A stretch of DNA of 64,000 bases from contig NZ_CP098480.1 in NCBI RefSeq assembly GCF_023702715.1, forward strand, positions 992,001 to 1,056,000, read 5' to 3'. The DNA comes from Acinetobacter sp. C32I (GTDB lineage: Bacteria; Pseudomonadota; Gammaproteobacteria; Pseudomonadales; Moraxellaceae). The position numbers were made by a program, and so were the translations under genes. The notes under the pieces were generated by a model. It saw nothing but the letters and a program-made list of their open reading frames with translations, was not told the DNA's origin and ran no database searches. Below are positions 1-7,925 of this stretch, in pieces (positions within the stretch are counted from its first letter, which is position 1; every line of letters starts with the position of its first letter).

Positions 1-665
1 GGGCATTCACGCTGAATCGCGTAGATATAAGATGCTGATCCGCCTTTGACCGTTTGCCATTGTGGACGATCTTTTAATTGCAACATCCGGTGATGCTGAA
101 AAAAACTCACCACAAACTTATACGGAATCTTGCCAATCTGCTCCACAGGGCTTGACCAGAGTGCCCCACACATTGGATATAAGTGCTCATCTCTAAACAC
201 TTGTGAATAACCATGTTTATTGAGATATTCTTCAATGCTTAAATTTTTATCAAGTTCATCAACAGCAATCTCTTTATTTTCTCGATAAAAGCGAACTAAA
301 TCCGATAGCATTAAACGAAAGTTTTTATTTAGAAAATTTTGTGGTCTCGTTAATAATGACCATTTTTTGGAAGGATTGTATTGTAGTCCTGTCACTTGAT
401 TATTGACTGAAAAACTCATGTCGCTGTTCTGTACTTTGACGCCAAGCTCAGCAAGCATCGCACTAAATAGTGGATAGTTATAGCGATTGAAAACAATAAA
501 ACCACTGTCTATAGCAACTTTTTTTTGATCAATCCGAAACTCATGTGTATCGGTATGTCCACCAAAATAGTTTTCTTTTTCAAAGATGGTGACTTGATGC
601 TGTTTTGATAACTTCCAAGCCGCATATAATCCAGATATGCCAGAGCCGACGATTGCAATTTTCAT
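1..665 (-). CDS. FAD/NAD(P)-dependent oxidoreductase, flavin amine-oxidase family (3' part missing)
   Basis: The reading frame starts at an ATG on the minus strand and stays open to the window edge, so the C-terminus is missing (221 codons seen). The protein begins MKIAIVGSGISGLYAAWKL, a dinucleotide-binding GxGxxG fold, followed by an acidic end of the second strand and a GGH motif (YFGGHTDTHEF), as in flavin-containing amine-oxidase/phytoene-desaturase-like proteins. In related bacteria this family sits with DUF1365 and cyclopropane-fatty-acid synthase genes, which would lie beyond the left edge (inference). Its ATG overlaps the stop of the upstream desaturase by four bases (ATGA), implying translational coupling and a shared role in membrane-lipid modification. 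The substrate is unknown. Confidence 0.85.
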   Translation of the reverse strand, partial: MKIAIVGSGISGLYAAWKLSKQHQVTIFEKENYFGGHTDTHEFRIDQKKVAIDSGFIVFNRYNYPLFSAMLAELGVKVQNSDMSFSVNNQVTGLQYNPSKKWSLLTRPQNFLNKNFRLMLSDLVRFYRENKEIAVDELDKNLSIEEYLNKHGYSQVFRDEHLYPMCGALWSSPVEQIGKIPYKFVVSFFQHHRMLQLKDRPQWQTVKGGSASYIYAIQREC

Positions 666-1651
666 AAAACACCCCCGTCACTGTTCTTTTCTATCTTATT
701 TTTCAAACTGTCTAGATGGATTTTATGTGCATCATATATCCGTTGAGGCACAGGCTTGATTGCCCATATGAGTCCGCAGAAAGACATCGCTTTTAGGACA
801 TAATAAGTGACATCAATTTGCCACCAGAAAAAACCTTGCCGTGTACTTCCTGCATAATAATGATGGTTGTTATGCCAACCTTCACCTAAGGTGATGATCG
901 ACAAAAACAGATTATTACGACTGTTGTCTTTGGTATCGAAATCTCTGCGCCCATAAAGATGAGCGAGTGAATTAATACATAAAGTCGCATGAATCAATAA
1001 CAGCGTTGAAACCACAAATCCCCAAACCAGCAACTGTGGTCCAGAAGTACCCCAATTGGGATAAGCAAAGGCTAACCAATCGCCTAGCAAATAAATCGCA
1101 AAAGCGGTTATTAAAACAATGACAAGACTAAAACGGTCTAACCAAACAATCTCAGGGAATTTTAGCCAATCTTTAATAATTTCTTTACGAGTGGAAAAGT
1201 TCTGCTGATTCAAGAACCATCCAACATGGCTATACCAAAACCCATGTGTCGATGAATGTGGGTCATGTTCAGTGTCGGTGAAACGATGGTGATAACGATG
1301 ATGTGCCGCCCACCAGAGTGGGCCACGTTGTGCGCTCATGGTCCCAATCAGAAGAAAAATAAACTGTACTGAGCGTGATGTTTGAAATGTTTTATGTGAT
1401 AAATACCGATGGAAGAATGCTGTAATTGCAAACATTCTAATCATATAGAAGAGAACCATAAACCAGACAGCGAACCATGAAACGCCCACCCAAAACACAG
1501 CTAAGCAAGCAATATGCAATAAAATAAACGGAATAATTCGCAACCATTGGATCTGAGTATTTTTGCTGGTTTTAGACGCTTCGAATTCTGTTAATTCAGA
1601 AGAATGTGTAATTGACCAACTGTCTATCCATCCCAGAAAAAACTTTAACAT
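662..1651 (-). CDS. Fatty-acid (acyl-CoA) desaturase, membrane di-iron type
   Basis: A 329-residue integral membrane protein with the three histidine boxes of the di-iron desaturases: HRYLSH near residue 81, HRYHH near 118 and HNNHH near 262. Hydrophobic segments at about 38-75 and 170-230 fit the two membrane hairpins of the family. It should insert a cis double bond in an acyl-CoA or acyl lipid, using oxygen and an electron donor. The length matches bacterial delta-9-type enzymes. It is the first gene of an operon with the downstream FAD oxidoreductase (4-base ATGA overlap). The family is clear; regiospecificity cannot be read from sequence alone. Confidence 0.92.
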   Translation of the reverse strand: MLKFFLGWIDSWSITHSSELTEFEASKTSKNTQIQWLRIIPFILLHIACLAVFWVGVSWFAVWFMVLFYMIRMFAITAFFHRYLSHKTFQTSRSVQFIFLLIGTMSAQRGPLWWAAHHRYHHRFTDTEHDPHSSTHGFWYSHVGWFLNQQNFSTRKEIIKDWLKFPEIVWLDRFSLVIVLITAFAIYLLGDWLAFAYPNWGTSGPQLLVWGFVVSTLLLIHATLCINSLAHLYGRRDFDTKDNSRNNLFLSIITLGEGWHNNHHYYAGSTRQGFFWWQIDVTYYVLKAMSFCGLIWAIKPVPQRIYDAHKIHLDSLKNKIEKNSDGGVL

Positions 1652-1850
1652 TGATTGTTCCTAACCCATCTCTTCTTATGCTTATAATCTTAGTCAATTC
1701 GATATGAAATTTATGTGAAGCCCATAGCATTCAGGCCTAGCGCTTATTCTTTATCTTTGTGCAAAAAACTTAAAAAATATTATTTTAGAAATTAATCTCT
1801 TATATCCCCTAGAGCATATTAATATAGCCTAAACGGAGTAGTTTAAAAGC

Positions 1851-2030
1851 TTAATGATCAACATTTTTAAATTGTTTTGATAACACACTTAACGTTTTCA
1901 TGTGTTTGCCATAACGACGGCAAGAACGACAAGCAAATAAGTGCAATTGCAGATTACTCTGCTCTCGTAACAGCAATGCTCTATCCTGTTTCTCGGATAA
2001 TAATTGGGTGGCTTGGCGGCATGTCAACAT
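1851..2030 (-). CDS. Small zinc-finger anti-sigma factor (zf-HC2 type)
   Basis: A 59-residue protein with the anti-sigma zinc-finger signature H-x3-C-x2-C (HLFACRSC), preceded by a conserved-looking MLTCRQATQLLSEKQD start. The start is set at the ATG at 2030 because a perfect AGGAGG lies 7 nt upstream; an in-frame ATG 24 nt earlier lacks this. It overlaps the end of the sigma-factor gene by 7 bases, so the two are co-translated. It has no membrane segment and would be a soluble cytoplasmic antagonist that holds the ECF sigma factor until released. Family assignment rests on the motif, size and position. Confidence 0.8.
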   Translation of the reverse strand: MLTCRQATQLLSEKQDRALLLREQSNLQLHLFACRSCRRYGKHMKTLSVLSKQFKNVDH

Positions 2031-2644
2031 GAGCAATCCTCCTGCAATAACCATTTATTTTCTAAGCATTCACGTAGTCGGGTGCGGCTGCGATACATTA
2101 GTACATTAAAATGTGAAACCGTCAGTTCCAGCTTCTCACAAATTTCATTGGAACTCAGCTCGATCACCTCACGTAGCATAAATACCTGTGCATATTTGGC
2201 AGGTAAATGATTAAGACAAGCATCAAAAATAATCCAGAAATCTTGCTGCTCCATCATTTCTTCAGGACTTTGCCATGCTTGAGGCGCTTCGTATTTATGC
2301 CAATGCCCTGAGGCATCAAATAAGGCATCAATACTCAACTCACTTTCTTCATCCTTAAACAACTCACTCATGCTGACCAAACGAGATTTCTGCCGAATCA
2401 AATCAATAATTTTATTTTTAAGAATCGCAAATACCCAGGTTTTAAACGCTGCCCGTCCTGTAAATGAGTCCAGATGTTGAAACGCGCTGGTCAGCGCTTC
2501 CTGAACCACATCCTCAGCTTGCTGTATTGAAGACAGTTGTAAAATTGCAAATTTCAGCATCTGTTGTCTTAAATCTTGTAAAAAAGCAGGATTGTGCAAT
2601 TGATGGAATAGCTCATCATGATTCTGTGCTGAAGCTGAACTCAT
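2024..2644 (-). CDS. ECF-type RNA polymerase sigma factor
   Basis: A 206-residue sigma-70 family protein with region 2 (about residues 25-95, including AEDVVQEALTSAF and a region 2.4-like FKTWVFAILKNKIIDLIR) and region 4 (about 140-195, with AQVFMLREVIELSSNEICE). There is no region 1.1 or 3, as usual for ECF factors. Its start overlaps the hvfC stop (ATGA) and its end overlaps the anti-sigma start. Lying inside the hvfABC operon, it probably activates its own operon. The paired promoter-like elements at 4640-4668 and 4689-4717 are the likely targets (inference). Confidence 0.92.
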   Translation of the reverse strand: MSSASAQNHDELFHQLHNPAFLQDLRQQMLKFAILQLSSIQQAEDVVQEALTSAFQHLDSFTGRAAFKTWVFAILKNKIIDLIRQKSRLVSMSELFKDEESELSIDALFDASGHWHKYEAPQAWQSPEEMMEQQDFWIIFDACLNHLPAKYAQVFMLREVIELSSNEICEKLELTVSHFNVLMYRSRTRLRECLENKWLLQEDCSC

Positions 2645-3399
2645 CCTTGTATCTCGTCATGATTATGAGGAATATGAATTAATCTTAACTGAGTTAATAA
2701 CGCTTTTAACGCATAAATTTGTGTTTGAATTTCTTGCTGAGAAAACTCAGGAACTACTGATTGGGTTAGTTGATAAATATTTGATTCAGTTACATTACCT
2801 TGATTCATTTGTTCAATGAGCATCGCGAATAAAGGTGACAAAGGTTCAACACATACCTGATCCAAATCATCTCGCCACACCATAATCGCGCTTGGCGCGA
2901 GTTCCACAAGTGTTGATGTCATCGCCGTTGTCCAACTGTAAACAGGATATTGATAAGCCAATACCCAAACTTGGGTGGTCAACTGCCAGTCTTGGTCTTC
3001 TACCAGAATAGGTGTTTCGATTTCAACCGTATCTAAATAGAGCTCTAGCCATTCATACTGCAATAGCTCTGCCAACCAAAGATATTGCTGCAATAGTGGA
3101 TGCTGTTGTTCAGTGAGGTATTCTCGAAACTGCAACGAAATATCATTGTATAACGGCGACTGACACTGTGATTTCTGAAAAAATTCTGCCAATAGCTGCT
3201 GCCACTGCTGTTCAGGTAACATGGCTCGTGCGACAGGAAAGACCAAGTTTATAAATGAACAGATATTATTAAACAACAGATCACGATAAACTTGCATACG
3301 ATGCACAGCAAAGTTTTGTGGTGGCTCTAACTCAGGATCACGAATCCAGTCACAGAACTGTCGCTGCGTAGTGTGAAAGGATATCTGCCTTGCCTTCAT
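2641..3399 (-). CDS. hvfC: HvfC/BufC-family (DUF2063) partner protein of the MNIO maturase
   Basis: A 252-residue protein whose N-terminal half (QRQFCDWIRDP near residue 12, then FAVHRMQVYRDLLFNNI) matches the DUF2063/HvfC-BufC N-terminal domain. This domain accompanies DUF692 maturases and is thought to present the precursor peptide. ATG at 3399 was chosen: AGGAG lies 7 nt upstream, and a GTG directly before it is less likely. It overlaps the end of hvfB by 50 bases in another frame, which is long for a coupled pair. Its stop overlaps the sigma-factor start. The C-terminal half has no catalytic motif that I recognise. Confidence 0.85.
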   Translation of the reverse strand: MKARQISFHTTQRQFCDWIRDPELEPPQNFAVHRMQVYRDLLFNNICSFINLVFPVARAMLPEQQWQQLLAEFFQKSQCQSPLYNDISLQFREYLTEQQHPLLQQYLWLAELLQYEWLELYLDTVEIETPILVEDQDWQLTTQVWVLAYQYPVYSWTTAMTSTLVELAPSAIMVWRDDLDQVCVEPLSPLFAMLIEQMNQGNVTESNIYQLTQSVVPEFSQQEIQTQIYALKALLTQLRLIHIPHNHDEIQG

Positions 3400-4210
3400 C
3401 ACGACTCTCCTGCTGCATATTTTTGATATTGTTCAATTCATTTTGTAACTGTTGCCAAGATGGAATATTAAAGTCACGTTCCAGTAAAGTCGGCTTAACC
3501 CCAAGAACTTGATAGCTATATTGTAAGAGCTGCCAAACAGGATCACTGATTGCTGCGCCATGAGTATCGATCAACAGATCTTTTTCAACTTGCTCATGGC
3601 CAGCAATATGTAAGTAACGAATCCGATCTTTGGGCATCGCATCAATAAAAGCATACGCATCACTGCCATGATTAATGCTATTTACATAGACATTATTTAC
3701 ATCAAGCAGCAATTCACAGTCTGCTTTGAGCAACACTTCACGTACAAATTCTGCTTCACGCATTTCTGCATTGGGCATCAAATAGGTAGAGACATTTTCA
3801 ATCACTAGTCTCTGCCCTAATATGTCCTGCACCCGTAAAATACGCTCCGCCACATAATCAACAGCAGCTTCGGTCATCGGAATCGGTAATAAATCATATA
3901 AATAGCCGCCATCATGGGTATAACTTAAATGTTCTGAGTAAATCGGCACCTGATAGCGTTGTAGAAAATTTTTAACCTGCTGGATAAATTCAAGATTGAG
4001 TGGATGTGGACCACCAATGGATAAAGACAACCCATGACAAATCAAAGATGCTTTCTCCACACATTGCCCAAGCAGCTTTGCATGCCGACCACCAAAGCCC
4101 ATCCAGTTTTCAGGAGCAACTTCGATAAAATCTGGATGAGTATCTGCATTTAAAAATGTATCAATAAACTCACGCCTTAAACCCAGACCCACACCAGCCA
4201 ATTCAGCCAT
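3350..4210 (-). CDS. hvfB: MNIO (DUF692) multinuclear non-haem iron oxidase, RiPP maturase HvfB/BufB
   Basis: A 286-residue TIM-barrel protein of the DUF692 family. Likely iron ligands and family motifs run in order: VGLGLRREF at the N-terminus, ENWMGFGG, HGLSLSIGG, YSEHLSY, VIENVS, LLLDVNNVYVN, IAGHEQ, DTHGAAISD and LLERD near residue 265. Members of this family oxidise cysteines of a partner peptide to oxazolone/thioamide or thiooxazole groups that bind copper. It lies between the Cys-repeat precursor (hvfA) and the partner hvfC, the arrangement expected for precursor, enzyme and adaptor. The assignment is strong; the exact modification on this precursor is not known. Confidence 0.92.
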   Translation of the reverse strand: MAELAGVGLGLRREFIDTFLNADTHPDFIEVAPENWMGFGGRHAKLLGQCVEKASLICHGLSLSIGGPHPLNLEFIQQVKNFLQRYQVPIYSEHLSYTHDGGYLYDLLPIPMTEAAVDYVAERILRVQDILGQRLVIENVSTYLMPNAEMREAEFVREVLLKADCELLLDVNNVYVNSINHGSDAYAFIDAMPKDRIRYLHIAGHEQVEKDLLIDTHGAAISDPVWQLLQYSYQVLGVKPTLLERDFNIPSWQQLQNELNNIKNMQQESRDEGKADILSHYAATVL

Positions 4211-4279
4211 GGTGAAACTCCTATGATTAGAATGATGCCGATCTAGGTTCTAGACCGACATCACTTAGGATTGAATGGA

Positions 4280-4588
4280 CTATTTAGCCCCACACTTGCC
4301 ATCAGCGACTTTTTTATCTGCACCGCATTTCGCATCAGTTGCTTTCTTGGCTGCGCCACACTTCGCGTCCGCTGCTTTTTTTGCTGCACCGCATTTGGCT
4401 TCAGCAGATTTTTGCTGTTGTTTGGCTTTATTGGCGCCACATTTCGCTTCACCACATTTTCCATCAGCAGCTTTGCTTGCATGGGCCTCTGTCGTCGTTG
4501 TCGTTGCTGCAACAGTCACTTGGGTTATGCCAGCAACAGAGAGTGCTAATAACGCTGCAACTGAAGTCATCGAATTAAGTTTGCTCAT
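4280..4588 (-). CDS. hvfA: HvfA-like RiPP metallophore precursor with six K-C-G motifs
   Basis: A 102-residue secreted peptide. The start at 4588 is chosen over an upstream ATG because AAGGA lies 8 nt upstream and it begins directly with a Sec signal peptide (hydrophobic core about residues 8-27, cleavage near A27/A28). The mature part is Ala/Lys-rich and carries cysteines only in K-C-G motifs at C45, C50, C66, C77, C88 and C99. The last four are exactly 11 residues apart, each inside a D/E-x-K-C-G unit. This matches the HvfA family (EGKCG repeats), whose cysteines are modified by HvfB and bind copper. There is no other Cys and the only His is at 36. The periodicity suggests unit duplication. 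Confidence 0.88.
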   Translation of the reverse strand: MSKLNSMTSVAALLALSVAGITQVTVAATTTTTEAHASKAADGKCGEAKCGANKAKQQQKSAEAKCGAAKKAADAKCGAAKKATDAKCGADKKVADGKCGAK

Positions 4589-4639
4589 TTTTCTATTCCT
4601 TTTAAGGTAAATGCTCGGTTTGTACAAAGGTACATAAAG

Positions 4640-4668
4640 TTAGACGGCGTAAATTTCGATTTATTACA
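4640..4668 (-). promoter_or_regulatory. Putative ECF-sigma promoter of the hvfABC-sigma operon
   Basis: Read on the minus strand, TGTAATAAATCGAA is followed, after a short spacer, by GCCGTCTAA. The TGTAA and C-rich CTAA elements stand at the same distance as in the divergent element at 4689-4717 (29 nt each). It lies 52 nt upstream of hvfA. The layout (TGTAA-type -35, CGTC-type -10) fits ECF promoters; assignment to the sigma factor encoded in the operon is inference. Confidence 0.6.
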
Positions 4669-4688
4669 GTGCAAATAAAAAAAATTTA

Positions 4689-4717
4689 TGTAAGAAACGG
4701 AATCCTCACCCGACTAA
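4689..4717 (+). promoter_or_regulatory. Putative ECF-sigma promoter of hvfX
   Basis: TGTAAGAAACGGAATC followed by CCCGACTAA ends 33 nt upstream of the hvfX ATG. It matches the divergent element at 4640-4668 in length (29 nt) and at most conserved positions (TGTAA, AAA, GAA, CCG, CTAA), so hvfX is probably in the same regulon as hvfABC. Confidence 0.55.
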
Positions 4718-4750
4718 TGACCATTCAATCCTATTCGGTGTGAAATTATC

Positions 4751-5371
4751 ATGAAGAACTTTTTATATTCTCTCGCTCAGCACTATGAAAACATTTGCTC
4801 AGCACTCAAACATACGGATGGCATCGCGGCACTGGCCTTACGTTGTTATCTCGTTCCAATCTTTTGGATGGCAGGCACCAATAAACTAATGCATTTTCAA
4901 GATACGGTGGAATGGTTTGGTAATAGTGATTGGGGCTTGGGTTTACCCTTTCCACATATCATGGCAGCACTGGCAACCTCGACGGAACTTGCTGGGGCTG
5001 TACTTTTAATGTTCGGTCTTTTGACACGTTGGATTAGTATTCCATTGATCATTACCATGTTGGTGGCGATTGTCACTGTACACCTGCCAAATGGCTGGCA
5101 AGCGATTGCTGATCCCAATGCACCCTTTGCCAATGCACAAGTGCTTGCCTCTGCTGAAAAACTGGAAGCAGCTCGGGGAATTCTAGAAAACTATGGCAAC
5201 TATGACTGGCTAACATCCAATGGCTCATTTGTGATTTTAAATAATGGAATTGAGTTTGCTGTTACTTATCTGGTCATGTTATTGGCTTTAATCGTATTGG
5301 GTGGCGGTCGTTATTTCAGTTTAGATTATTGGCTTAAACAACAGCTTACTAAGCATGTTGCTCAAAAATAA
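4751..5371 (+). CDS. hvfX: DoxX-family membrane protein, HvfX-like RiPP-maturation partner
   Basis: A 206-residue protein with four predicted membrane segments (about 25-45, 72-92, 95-115 and 170-190) and the DoxX-type core (GTNKLMHF, then STELAGAVLLMFGLLTR). DoxX proteins accompany HvfA/B/C-type copper-binding RiPP loci as HvfX. Here the gene is divergent from hvfABC rather than in the operon, but it shares the promoter layout. A loop of about 50 residues between the third and fourth membrane segments, rich in N, A and E, is longer than in plain DoxX proteins. Its molecular role (membrane redox or export help) is not established. Confidence 0.85.
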   Translation: MKNFLYSLAQHYENICSALKHTDGIAALALRCYLVPIFWMAGTNKLMHFQDTVEWFGNSDWGLGLPFPHIMAALATSTELAGAVLLMFGLLTRWISIPLIITMLVAIVTVHLPNGWQAIADPNAPFANAQVLASAEKLEAARGILENYGNYDWLTSNGSFVILNNGIEFAVTYLVMLLALIVLGGGRYFSLDYWLKQQLTKHVAQK

Positions 5372-5440
5372 ACTCAACACGCATCATGCTGTTATTTTTT
5401 GAAAATGTTAAATCGTTAACGTCGAGAAGCTGACTGCAAT

Positions 5441-5460
5441 ATTACAATTTTGTCATTTAT
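5441..5460 (+). promoter_or_regulatory. Putative CusR/CopR operator upstream of the two-component operon
   Basis: ATTACAATTTTGTCATTTAT has one perfect and one degenerate half-site of the Cus box type (TGACAA-N2-TTGTCA). It lies 61 nt upstream of the response-regulator ATG, suggesting autoregulation. Compare the much better box at 7847-7867. Confidence 0.5.
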
Positions 5461-5520
5461 AAATATCTGATTATCTTTGACGCTAAAATGACACGATAAA
5501 ACTTTGGGCTCGATGAAAGC

Positions 5521-6204
5521 ATGCGAATACTTCTGGTTGAAGATGAACAAAAAACGGGAGACTATCTCCAAAAAGGCTTAACCGAAGCAGGCTATGTGAC
5601 GGACTGGAGTCAAGATGGCATTTCAGGTCTGCATCATGCTGTGACAGAACAATATGACCTGATTATTCTGGATGTCATGCTTCCAAAACTGGATGGCTGG
5701 AAAATCCTCACTGAAATTCGCAAAGTAAACACCTTCCTCCCAGTGCTGTTTCTTACTGCAAAAGATCAGATTGAGGATCGTGTAAAAGGCTTGGAACTCG
5801 GTGCAGATGACTTCCTGATTAAACCCTTCGCCTTCGCAGAACTACTTGCACGTATTAAAACCCTATTAAAACGTGGGCAAATTAAAGAAGAGCAAACCTT
5901 CTATGCCGTTGCAGACCTACATCTCGACTTGATTAAACGCCGTGTGGTACGTTCTGGACAACGCATTGATCTGACCGCCAAAGAGTTTTCATTATTAGAA
6001 CTATTTATGCGCCGCCAAGGCGAAGTTTTACCAAAATCACTGATCGCTGCTTTGGTTTGGGATATTAATTTTGATAGTGATACTAACGTGGTCGAAGTCG
6101 CAATTCGTCGATTGAGAAATAAAATTGATACCGATTTTAGCCCCAAGCTGATTAGAAACATCCGTGGCATGGGCTATGTCTTAGAGATCGAAGATGAGAA
6201 CTAA
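5521..6204 (+). CDS. Heavy-metal response regulator, OmpR family (CusR/CopR-like)
   Basis: A 227-residue regulator. The N-terminal receiver (1-120) has the acidic pair in VEDEQ, phospho-acceptor Asp in LILDVMLPK (near 51), Thr in FLTAKD and Lys in LIKPFAF (near 101), all intact. The C-terminal winged helix (about 128-223) has the OmpR-type [15 protein letters not shown] and GMGYVLE. It overlaps the kinase gene by 11 bases. A Cus-type box upstream and the adjacent copper RiPP locus point to copper sensing in the periplasm by the partner kinase. The family is certain; the metal is inferred. Confidence 0.92.
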   Translation: MRILLVEDEQKTGDYLQKGLTEAGYVTDWSQDGISGLHHAVTEQYDLIILDVMLPKLDGWKILTEIRKVNTFLPVLFLTAKDQIEDRVKGLELGADDFLIKPFAFAELLARIKTLLKRGQIKEEQTFYAVADLHLDLIKRRVVRSGQRIDLTAKEFSLLELFMRRQGEVLPKSLIAALVWDINFDSDTNVVEVAIRRLRNKIDTDFSPKLIRNIRGMGYVLEIEDEN

Positions 6205-7576
6205 ATTATTTCGTTCAATCGGTTTTCGAATCAGTTTTATTTCCACCTTATTCACGATTCTGATCTTGATCGTTATGGGAATATTCGTCAATCAGCATGT
6301 GGTTAATTATTTTTATCAACAAAATCAAAAAGAAATTGAAGGTAAAATTCAGCTGATCGAAAATCTATTCCAACAGAAACCTAGCAATTTTAAAGATGGT
6401 TTAGATGAGGCCTTGATTGGCCATGATAATCTGGTGATTCAGATCAAACTGGCCGATGGTCAGACCATTTATAACAAAAAGAATAATCACACCGATTTGA
6501 GCCAATTAATACAAACTCAAAATGGGCAATGGATTAATTGGAAAAATAAGGATCAGAGTTATCAAGGCATCATGGTCAATAAGGTTCTTCGCTATGGAGA
6601 AACCAATCAGAACATGCAAATCATTGCTGCAATTGAAGTCACCGATAATTATTACTTCCTGCACTCTTTTAAACAGCAGTTGCTCATGATTGGTCTACTC
6701 GGTGTAATTGGCCTGATGTTTTTAGGTTGGTTGGCCACTTGGCAAGGTCTTGGCCCGATTCGGAAAATGGCAAAACTGTCAGAAAACATTTCTGCAAATA
6801 ATCTGTCCAATCGCCTTGATCTCAGTAATATACCCATTGAACTCGCCCCTTTGGCAACGGCATTTAATGACATGCTCAATCGCTTGGAGGTTTCAGTCGA
6901 TAAACTTTCTGCGTTCTCAAGTGATTTGGCTCATGAGATCAGAACACCGATCAATAATTTAATGATGCAAACCCAAGTTTCCTTAACCAAGCCAAGAACG
7001 ATTGAGCAATATCAAGATGTACTCTTTTCAAATTTAGAAGAATACGAACATTTAGCAAAAATGATTTCAGATATGTTGTTTCTAGCAAAATCGGATCATA
7101 ACCTCGCATTAAAAAACAAAAAAGAAATCGATTTAAAGCAAGAAATGCGGGTGCTGTTTGAGTACTTTGAAGCCTTTGCATCAGAAAAACAGATACAGCT
7201 CAAGCAAACAGGTCAGGCATCTATTCAGGCCGAACCTGCAATGATCCGTCGAGCCTTTAATAATTTAATCTCGAATGCAATTAAATATGGTGAGCCAGAC
7301 TCGATTTTAGAAGTCAAGCTGAGCCAAGATCCTCAGCATTCGAACATTCAGATTAAAAATAAAGTGTCTGCTGAAATGCAAACTTTAAGCCCTTTACAAC
7401 TGTCTCGTTTCTTTGACCGTTTTTATCGTCTGGACTCATCGCGACACAAGGCCGAGGATGGTACAGGTTTAGGATTAGCGATTACCAAGTCAATTATCGA
7501 AATTCACGCTGCGAAAATTGATGTGTTTATCGAAGGAGAAAATATTGTCTTTAGAATGATTTTTAAAGTGGAATGA
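6194..7576 (+). CDS. Heavy-metal sensor histidine kinase (CusS/CopS-like)
   Basis: A 460-residue membrane kinase with a first membrane segment at about 11-33, a periplasmic sensor domain to about 155, a second segment ([19 protein letters not shown]), and HAMP. Its H-box is [12 protein letters not shown] (phosphorylated His near 247), its N-box [10 protein letters not shown], and its ATP-lid motif DGTGLGLAI. The domain order and length match CusS/CopS kinases. It overlaps the regulator gene by 11 bases, so both come from one mRNA. The periplasmic domain contains few His or Met residues, so the ligand is not obvious from sequence. Confidence 0.9.
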   Translation: MRTKLFRSIGFRISFISTLFTILILIVMGIFVNQHVVNYFYQQNQKEIEGKIQLIENLFQQKPSNFKDGLDEALIGHDNLVIQIKLADGQTIYNKKNNHTDLSQLIQTQNGQWINWKNKDQSYQGIMVNKVLRYGETNQNMQIIAAIEVTDNYYFLHSFKQQLLMIGLLGVIGLMFLGWLATWQGLGPIRKMAKLSENISANNLSNRLDLSNIPIELAPLATAFNDMLNRLEVSVDKLSAFSSDLAHEIRTPINNLMMQTQVSLTKPRTIEQYQDVLFSNLEEYEHLAKMISDMLFLAKSDHNLALKNKKEIDLKQEMRVLFEYFEAFASEKQIQLKQTGQASIQAEPAMIRRAFNNLISNAIKYGEPDSILEVKLSQDPQHSNIQIKNKVSAEMQTLSPLQLSRFFDRFYRLDSSRHKAEDGTGLGLAITKSIIEIHAAKIDVFIEGENIVFRMIFKVE

Positions 7577-7578
7577 TT

Positions 7579-7615
7579 AAGGACCATACAACTTGGGAGA
7601 AGTTATATGATCCTT
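7579..7615. terminator. Hairpin between the convergent kinase and small-peptide genes
   Basis: A 16-bp stem (AAGGACCATACAACTT with its partner, G-U pairs included) around loop GGGAG. It sits just after the kinase stop and beyond the stop of the convergent peptide gene. There is no U-run, so it may be a bidirectional barrier or mRNA stabiliser. Confidence 0.45.
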
Positions 7616-7628
7616 GTGAAACTCAGAA

Positions 7629-7778
7629 TTATTTAGATGGCGTTTGACCATCATTGCCTTGTACCGTTGCATTACGTTCTTGGTTTTTTTCCAAGAACAT
7701 TAAACCACCATCTGCATAACTTAAGCTCGCTGTTGATGCAAACGATAGGATGAAGATGAGTTTAACCAATGCTTTCAT
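7629..7778 (-). CDS. Small secreted peptide, likely copper-responsive
   Basis: A 49-residue frame beginning MKALVKLIFILSFASTASLS, a clear Sec signal peptide with likely cleavage after SYA (near residue 22). About 27 mature residues remain, rich in N, Q, G and E, with no Cys or His and one Met. A modest AGGT lies upstream of the ATG. The gene is read toward the kinase and has a near-perfect Cus box 69-89 nt upstream of its start, so it should be controlled by the adjacent two-component system. I do not recognise the family. Confidence 0.65.
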   Translation of the reverse strand: MKALVKLIFILSFASTASLSYADGGLMFLEKNQERNATVQGNDGQTPSK

Positions 7779-7846
7779 TTCTATTTACCTGTTCTCTCTT
7801 AACTCTCTATAAGATAGAACAGGCAGCCCAACAGCAACATGACCTG

Positions 7847-7867
7847 AAAATGACAATTTTGTCATTT
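7847..7867 (-). promoter_or_regulatory. Near-perfect Cus box upstream of the secreted peptide
   Basis: The palindrome AAAATGACAATTTTGTCATT (7847-7866) with one further T has the form TGACAA-N2-TTGTCA flanked by A/T. This is the arrangement known for E. coli CusR operators. It lies between the peptide gene (start 7778) and the end of the M28 peptidase gene, so it can only serve the peptide. Confidence 0.7.
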
Positions 7868-7925
7868 CTATCAATGCTTAATAATACAGCGGCTGATCCA
7901 ATATAGATGATCCCCTAGTTGGATA

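Noticed and set aside
4271..4610. Open frames antisense to hvfA (plus strand)
   Set aside because: They arise from the repetitive Ala/Lys/Cys codons of hvfA read backwards; they have no ribosome sites and are low-complexity.
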